From positions 62,001-126,000 of the forward strand of contig CBDIDQ010000059.1 of assembly GCA_965277695.1 (NCBI GenBank): a stretch of DNA of 64,000 bases. The letters run 5' to 3'. The notes under the pieces were generated by a model that was not told where the DNA came from, ran no database searches, and saw only the letters and a list, made by a program, of their open reading frames with translations. Made by a program: the position numbers and the translations under genes. This document shows, one piece after another, positions 43,182 through 52,100 of the stretch. Within the stretch, counting starts at the first letter, position 1. The number at the start of each line of letters is the position of its first letter. This DNA is from JABSOG01 sp965277695 (GTDB taxonomy: Bacteria; Pseudomonadota; Gammaproteobacteria; Enterobacterales; Alteromonadaceae).

Positions 43182-46100
43182 ATGAATAAAAACAATCTTA
43201 ATCAAAGCCTGCTTGCTGCTGCCAATACTGCCAATGGTATTCACTTTTACGGCGGTTCATCGAAGCACAGCGAATTCATTTCTTATCGACAATTGCTGAG
43301 CCGTGCTCAAGCCGTCAAGGCCAGCCTCAAGGCGCAAAACATCGCGCCGGGCTCACAGTTGGTTTTACAATTGCAACACAACAGCGATTTTCTGATCATG
43401 TTCTGGGCTTGTCTGTTGGGCCAATATATTCCGTTGCCATTAAGCTGTGCAGCCGGTGCCGATACCTACATTAAGCTGGAAAACGTCTGGGGTCAGTGCG
43501 AGTCGCCACGATTGGTGGCTGATCAGCAACAGTTAGACAAAATGATTTGTCGTCTGCTGAGTCAGGGAAAAACCGCGCTGGCGACACAATTTAAAGCCAC
43601 AGCGCTGGTTTTTGAGCAGTTAAAGCTTGATCAACAGCAGACACTTGATCAAGCACTTGATGGAGCACTTGATGGAGCACTTGATGGAGTCAGTGGCGAC
43701 GCCACCGCATTTATCCAATTTTCTTCCGGCTCAACTGGCAGCCCCAAAGGGGTAGTGTTGAGTCATCGTAATTTGCTCAATAATATTGCTGCTATCGGTG
43801 TCGGTATGCAATGTTCTGAACAGGACAAAACCTTGAGCTGGTTGCCGCTGACCCATGATATGGGGTTGATTGGTTTTCATTTGACTCCGTTAGTGCATGG
43901 CTGGGATCAGGTGCTCATCGACACCAGTAATTTTGTCAGAAATCCGGCTAGCTGGTTCGAAGCCTTGTCGCAAACTCGGGCAACAATCACGGCATCGCCC
44001 ACCTTTGGCTTAAAACATGTGATAAAGCATTTTGATGTCTCACAGCATCAGGCTTTGGATTTGTCTGCGGTGAGGTTGATCTTTAATGGCGCTGAGTCGA
44101 TATCGAGTCAAGTGTGCGGTGAATTCAGCCGCTGTCTGGCTCCGTTGGGATTGGCGGCTAACACCATATTTGCGGTTTACGGTTTGGCCGAAGCGAGTCT
44201 GGCGGTGAGTTTTGCAGCGCCGGGGGGGGCTTTGCTATCGCAGGATTTTTCACGAGCGCAGCTGGGGTTGGGGCAAACCGTCAGCACGGTGACTGATAGT
44301 GATAACCGCAATCAAGCGGTAACCTTGGTTTCTTTGGGTACGCCGTTGCAGGACTGCGAGGTTAAGATTGTTGATGATCAAGGCGAAATCTGTGATGAGG
44401 CACAGGTGGGGCATATTTTAATTAAAGGTCTTAATGTTACACGGGGTTATTACCGTCAACCTCGAATTAATCAAAACACCTTTACCGCCGACCACTGGCT
44501 TAAAACCGGTGATATTGGCTTTTTCTACCAGGCTGAATTGTACCTGACTGGCCGGGCCAAAGAATTGCTGGTGATCAATGGCATTAATTATTACCCTCAC
44601 GACTTAGAGCAGGTGGCAGATAAATTGCCCGGCCATACCATTGATCAGGTGGCGGTGACCAGTGCTATTGATACCCAAGGCCAAGAAGCACTGGCTTGTT
44701 TTATTCGTTTTAAAGGCAAACTGGCGAATTTTGTGGCGCTGAAACAGGCGCTGATATTGCACTTTGCTAGCTACTGTCAGATTGCACTGGATACCATCAT
44801 CCCGCTAAAAACCTTACCTAAGACTACCAGCGGTAAGTTACAGCGCACTCAGTTATGCCAGCGTTATCTTGATGGCGAATTTGAGCCAGTGTTACAACAG
44901 TTGAAAGAGTTAGAGGCTCTGGCTCAGGGTGAAGCGCAAATGCGTACACCACAGCAGATATTGACGCAGTTGATCCCGCTGTTTGAACAGCTACTGGTGT
45001 GCCAGCAACCGGGGCTTGATGACAACTTTTTTGATTTAGGGGGCACTTCGGCTCAAGCGGTGGTGTTCACCAGCCAGCTTGAACGGCTGTATGGCACCAA
45101 ATTGAGCGATGGTTTGCTGTTGAACTATCCCACCTTGCGTTCATTGGCTGACTATTTAAGCCTTAGTTTGCAATCTCATACTGGGGCGGCTGAGCAACAG
45201 CAGCGGCAGTTAGCGGACTTTCTCCGGCAACGTCAGCCAAGTGATGAGGCCGATCAGGATATCGCGATTATTGGCATGGCTGGGGTTTTTCCTGGCGCGG
45301 AGGATTGTCAACAGTTGTGGCATAACCTCTGTAACGGGGTGGATAGTATCAGCCGTTTTAGCCATCAAACGCTGATTGATGAGGGTATCAACAGCCAGTG
45401 CCTCGGCAACCCAAACTATATCAAAGCCAAGGGCATCATTGAGGATGTTGACTGTTTTGATGCTGGTTTCTTTGATTATGCGCCAGTCGAGGCGGCAAAA
45501 CTCGACCCGCAGGTCAGGATATTACACCAATGTGCTTGGGCGGGACTGGAAAGTGCTGGTTATGATCCACTGGTTTATTCAGGGATGATCGGCAGTTATG
45601 TCGGTGCTTCACCTAATACCTCGTGGCAGGCAAATTGGCAGTCTGATAGCAGTCAAAGCAGTGATGCGATGACTTTTGTCGATATTCAGTCTACAGATAA
45701 GGATTTTTTGAGTACGCGGTTATCTTATAAGCTCAATTTGACTGGGCCTAGCTTGACGGTGTACACCGCCTGTTCCACTGGGTTGGCGGCGGTTGAGTTG
45801 GCCTGTCAGGGATTATTAGCGGGCAAGTGTGATATGGCGTTGGCCGGTGGTGTTTCTGTGCTGTTGCCAGTCAAACGGGGTTATCTGTATGAAGAGGGGA
45901 TGCTGTTTTCACGGGATGGGGTCAATCGTAGCTTTGATCAAAAGGCCAGTGGCAGCGTTTTCAGTGATGGTGCCGGTGTGGTGGTGCTGAAAAAACTCGA
46001 CCGTGCCCTTGCTGACCGGGACAATGTGCTGGCGGTGATCAAAGGCATTGCACTGAACAATGACGGTAAGGCCAAAGCGGGTTATACCGCGCCCTCAGTG

Positions 46101-49100
46101 GTGGGTCAGGCGCGGGTTATTGCCATGGCACAACAGGCGGCGGGGGTGGATGCTGACAGCATCAGTTATATCGAAACCCATGGCAGTGCGACCCAGTTGG
46201 GGGATTGCATTGAAGTGGATGCGTTAAAATTGGCGATGGCGACAGCTGGCGACAAAAAAGCCGGACAACACTGTGCCATCGGTTCGGTTAAGTCGAATGT
46301 TGGTCACATGAATACCGCTGCGGGCATTGGCGGTTTGATTAAAGTGGCGATGATGCTTGATCGAGGCCAAATGCCGCCTAGTCTGCATTTTGATCAGGCC
46401 AATCCGCGCATTGATTTTGCTAACAGTGGTTTTTATGTCAATACCCAACTGCAACCTTGGACATCTGAACGGGGGCCTTTGCGGGCCGGGGTTAGCTCAT
46501 TTGGCATTGGCGGCACTAATGTTCATGCGGTGCTTGAGCAGGCGACAACATCAGTGGTTCAGCCATTAGCGCAAGCGGCCAGATTGTTGTTATTGTCGGC
46601 CAGAACGGCCAAAGCGTTGGTATTGGCACAACAGCAACTGAGGGATTTTTTGCAGGCTAATCCGACAGTGGATATTGCCAATGTTGCTTATACCTTGCAA
46701 GTGGGTCGTAGGCATTTTGAACATCGCTTATTTGTGGTTTGTAGTGACAACCAACAGGCCATCGCTTATTTATCACAGACTGATTTATCACAGACTTATT
46801 TATCACACAGTGCAGAGTACTGGCGGGGGCAAAGTCAACTGGAGGCCAGTCAATCTATTGATGTGCCGACAGACTTGCCAGCTTTACTGGGTGAGCCAAG
46901 TGAAACAGTGTCACAGGCACAGGCACGATTGCAAACTTTGGGTCAACTGTGGTTGCGTGGGGCTGAGATTAACTGGCTTAAATTGAGCCAAAACGGTCAG
47001 CACAGCCGTCTTAGTTTGCCGACTTACGCCTTTGAAAAACAACGATTTTCGTCTAAGCCGACGATGCCAGAAAAGACCCCAGCAGCGGCTTTTTTCAGTT
47101 ACTTGCCACAATGGTTGCTTGCTCCCCGTCAAATCGATAAATCTGCCAAACTACTTGAACACGGGGTGCTGATCATCGACAACGGGTCGGCGTTGTCTGG
47201 TTTACTCCAACATGGTCTGCGCCAGGCTGGGGTTGTGATGTATGTTAAAGATCAGGCGCAGTTGAATACGCAAGCCGATTATCATCAGTGGCTGGCCGGA
47301 TCAGAGGCCGGATCAGAGGATCAGCAGCCCAAAGTGCTGCTCCACCTGGCCAATGTGCTGGAACAAAACCCTGATATGACTCAGGTGTCATCGCGTTTTG
47401 AAAACAGCTATTTTGCTATTTCAACACTGCTGCGGGTATTGATCAAACGTGGCCAGCCGTGCCATGTTCATGCGTTGAGCAATAGCATCACTTATGCTTA
47501 TGACTGTGGTGCTGAAAAAGCGGCGATCACCGGACCGCTTAGTGCAGTTCATGGTGAAGCTGGGTTTCTATATGGTGCCAGCATTGATATTGACTGGCCG
47601 TTGGCATCCCCCAGAGCGGCCAATGACTTAATCGGTTTATTGCTTGACGAAATCAGTCAGGCTATCGACCCGACCAGTAATCGGGTTCTACTTAAAGATA
47701 ATCAGCGTCAAATACAAGCAGTGACAGCGATGACAGCATCAGCGCTGAAACCTTCAGCGCTGAAAAAGCAGGGGGTGTATTTGATCACGGGGGGATTGGG
47801 TGGTATCGGTTATGTGCTGGCCAAACATCTAGCCCGCACAGTACAGGCAACATTGGTGCTGTTGGGGCGAACAAATATCCCGGATGCGCAAGGCTGGGAT
47901 GATTGGCTGGATTGCCATGATCAAAACGACTTGGTGAGCATTAAAATTGGTCAATTACGTGCGCTGGAACAATTAGGCGCAAAGGTGATGCTCAGCAGTG
48001 CCCAGTTAAGTGATGCGACACAAATGCAGCAGCTCTTTGATCAGGTATTGCATCAGTTTCAGCAGATCAATGGGGTGATCCACGCTGCGGGTATTCCTGA
48101 TGGTGCTTTGATGATCAACCGGGAGGTGCAAACCGATATCGACGTTTTTGCGCCCAAAATTGCTGGCACTCAAGTGCTGATAAAACTGCTGCAAACACAG
48201 CTCAGTCAGGGACATAAAATTGACTTTATGCTGTTGTGTTCGTCACTGGCCACTTATGTGTCGGTGCCCGGACAGGCCGCTTATACGGCCGCTAATGCCT
48301 TTTTGGATGGGGTTGCCCAAAGTGTCGGTATTGATTATCCCAAGGTGATCAGCATCAATTGGGATCGCTGGCAGGATGTCGCCTACTCGGCTTTTACTGA
48401 AAAAAATATCGCCCAGTTGCTCGGCGAGCAACAACCTATTGGCCTGACTGAGCAACAAGGTATTGCTGCCTTTGAATTAGCGCTGGTCGCCGGGCAGCAA
48501 CAGCTGTTGATCACCGCTACTGATATCAGCATTAGAAAACAACAGATTGAAAGCATCACCGAGGTCGCGTCATCGCCATCACTATCACCATCACCATCGC
48601 CATCACTATCACCATCGCAACTACCAGTAACGACAATACCCAGACCGGCATTAAGTGTGGCACTGGTGAGCGCGAAAACGGCAGAGGAAAAAATGCTGGT
48701 GGCGTTGATCCAACAGTTTTGCGGCCTTGAACAGGTGGGCATTGACGATAACTTTTTTGAGTTGGGTTTAAAGTCGCTGCAACTGTTTCAGCTTAATCGT
48801 CAGCTGATGCAGCAGTTAAACCGCGAACTGTCTATCACCGCTTTTTATGCGCACCCGACGGTACATCTGTATGCCCGCTATTTGAGCGACAGTGCTGAGC
48901 CGCTACTGGCAACCACCACAGCAACAGCGGCGACAATAACATCGACAATAACATCGACAGTAGCATCGACAGTAGCATCGACAGTAGCATCGACAGTAGC
49001 ATCGACAATAACACCTTCTACCGAGCGAGATATTGCCATCATCGGCATGGCCGGGCGTTTTCCCGGGGCCGACAACATTAACCAGTACTGGCAAAACCTC

Positions 49101-52100
49101 ATCGCTGGGGTCGAATCGATTCGTTATTTCAGCGAACAAGAGCTGCTTGAGCAGGGGTTATCGGCTCAGCAGCTCGGTGATGCCAATTATATTCGTGCTA
49201 AGGGGTATGCCGAACAGTTTGATTGTTTTGATAACGAATTTTTTGGTTTTTCACCCCGTGAAGCCCAAGTCATGTCACCACAGCTGCGGTTGACTTATGA
49301 ATGTGTTTGGAGCGCTTTGGAAAATGCCGGTTATCCGCCGACAGAGCCTACTGGCGAGGCGGGGTTATCAATCGGGTTTTATTTTGGTGCTTCTCATAAT
49401 ATTGGCTGGGAAAACCGGGTTAAGCAGTCAGCCGAGGCAAAGACTTTAGGCGAATTTGAAAGTACACTGCTCAGCCACAAAGAGTTTATTAGCACTCGGG
49501 TGGCTTATAAACTGAATCTCAACGGACCGAGTTATAGCTTGTTTACTGGTTGCTCGACCTCTGCGGTTACCGTGCATCAAGCTTGTCAAAGCCTGCTGGC
49601 GGGCGAATGTGAACTCGCGGTTGCTGGTGGGGTGTCGGTGGAATTGCCGTTTAAATCTGGTTATCAATACCAAGAGGGGATGATCTTTTCAAAGGATGGT
49701 CATTGTCGTTCGTTTGATGCGCAGGCATCAGGTTCGTGTTTTGGTGATGGCATTGGTGCTGTAGTACTTAAACCGCTGGCCCGGGCACTGGCTGATGGCG
49801 ATTCGGTGGTAGCGGTGATCAAAGGCAGTGCAATCAATAACGATGGTGGCATGAAAGTCGGTTATGCGGCACCGAGTATTCAGGGCCAGGCGGCGGTGAT
49901 CCGCAAAGCTCAGCAAGTGGCTGGGGTTGATCCGCAAACTATTGATTATATTGAAGGCCATGGCAGTGGTACCCCGGTGGGCGATCCGATTGAACTTGAG
50001 GCACTTAAAGCAGCGCTGCTTAGTTATAATAAACCCGGCGATAATAAACCCAGCTGTTATATTGGCAGTGTGAAAAGCAATATCGGCCATTTGAATACCG
50101 CTTCGGGAATTGCCGCTTTGATCAAGACCGCCATGGCGGTGAAATACGCGCAGATCCCCGCTAGCCTTAACATCTCTACGCCAACACCAAAGTTTGATTT
50201 TGCCGATAGCTCGTTGGTGTTGTGTGACAGTCTCACCCCTTGGCCAGAAACCGCCACTCCCAGACGGGCTGGTGTCAGTTCATTTGGCATTGGTGGCACT
50301 AATGCTCATCTGGTGATTGAACAGGCTGTCGACAAACATTCTGACGCCACAAGTGTAGATGCATCAGCCTACCTGTTGCTGCTGTCGGCAAAAACCGAGG
50401 TTGCCTTGCGGCGCAACATCAAAAACCTTGCCGATTATTTGCGTCAGCAGTCACAGGTTAATTTGTCAGATGTGGTTTTTACCCTACAGCTTGGACGTAT
50501 CACTTTTAACCATCGCCAGTTGCTGGTCTGTACTGATCGGATCGATGCTATTGCCCAGTTAAATCAGGCGCTGGCTGACGATAATCACCACCACAGATTA
50601 ATCGTGAGTGAGCAGGCCATCGCTGTCGCTTCACAACCGCTGGCCAGTTATCTAGCACCTCAGTCAGAGCAACAACAATGGCTTGAAACCATGCTTAATG
50701 AATATCAGCAAAACACCGGTGTGTCGCTGAGCTGCCGGGTGACCAGCCATCAGCATCGTTCGCGCATTCCCTTGCCGACTTATTCGTTTGAACGCCAAGT
50801 TCACCGCCTCGATGAGCCAGCGGTTAATCGGCCAGCAGTTAAACCCCTTGATGTTGATGGTTGGGTTTATCGTCAAAGCTGGCAACAGTGTAAGCAACCG
50901 CGACAAACGGCGCAACTCGGCCCTTGGCTGATGCTCAGTGATGACAGTGCTTTAAGTCAACAATTGATTGGTGAGTTAAAACAAACCGATCAACCCGTTA
51001 TTGAAGTGCTGATGGCCGAGACTTTTATTGCCCATAGTCATCATCAGTTTGCGCTGGACCCGACCAGTATGACCGACTGGACCCAGCTGTTTGAACAACT
51101 ACAACCTCAATCGTCGATGCCCAGAACGGTGATTTGGCAGCATAACAAAAAACCGACGACGGCGGCGGCAGCAGAGCAAGTATTGTTGACGCTGGTTAAC
51201 CTAGTTAAGGCATGGCAGGCGATTGAAAATCCCCAGGCTGATAAGCGGTTGGTTGATATCATCCTGTTGAGTCAACAGTTATATCGGCTTAGCAGTGATG
51301 AATCGATTAATCCGTTTGAAGCCGTGAAGAGTGGATTTGCGCTGGCGGTGAATCAGGAGTATGACGATATTCGTTGTCGCATTGTTGATTTTGCTGATGG
51401 TGAGCAGCATTTATTAGCCGAGTTACAAAGACAAAGCAGCGATATTGTCTGCGCTTACCGTGATGGTCAGCGCCTAGTGCCGCAATGGCAGCGCGATCAG
51501 CCTGACTCAACAGCGTCAACCGAGTTGATCCTCAGACAGGGTGGAGTCTATTTGATCACCGGCGGTCTGGGGAAAGTTGGTTTTGCACTGGCCCGAGAGC
51601 TGGCGAAACATTATGCGGCAAAGCTGGTACTAACCGGGCGCAGTGCGGATATTGACGATGTTCGTCAGCAGATCTTGATTGATTTAGGTGGGCAGGTGCT
51701 GCTCAAGGCAGCAGCCTGCGACGATATGGCACAAATGAGCGACGTTTTTGCCGCCGCCGAACACCACTTTGGGCCAATTAATGGCGTCATTCATGCCGCC
51801 GGATGGGCGGATGAAAACTCGGTGTGTCAGCTGGCACGAGTCGATCAGGCGTTTATCACCGCGCATTTTGCCGCCAAAGTACGCGGTACCATAGTACTGC
51901 AACAATTGCTGGCTGAGCGTCAGCCTGATTTTTGCCTATTGATGTCATCCTTGTCAGCGCTGCTTGGCGGATTGGGCATGGCGGCTTATGCCGGGGTCAA
52001 TCATTTCATGGACAGTTTGGCGAGGCAAAATGAGTCGGCGGATGGTCTGCGTTGGATCAGTGTTAACTGGGATTTGTGGCAAAGTGAAGGTGAACCACAA

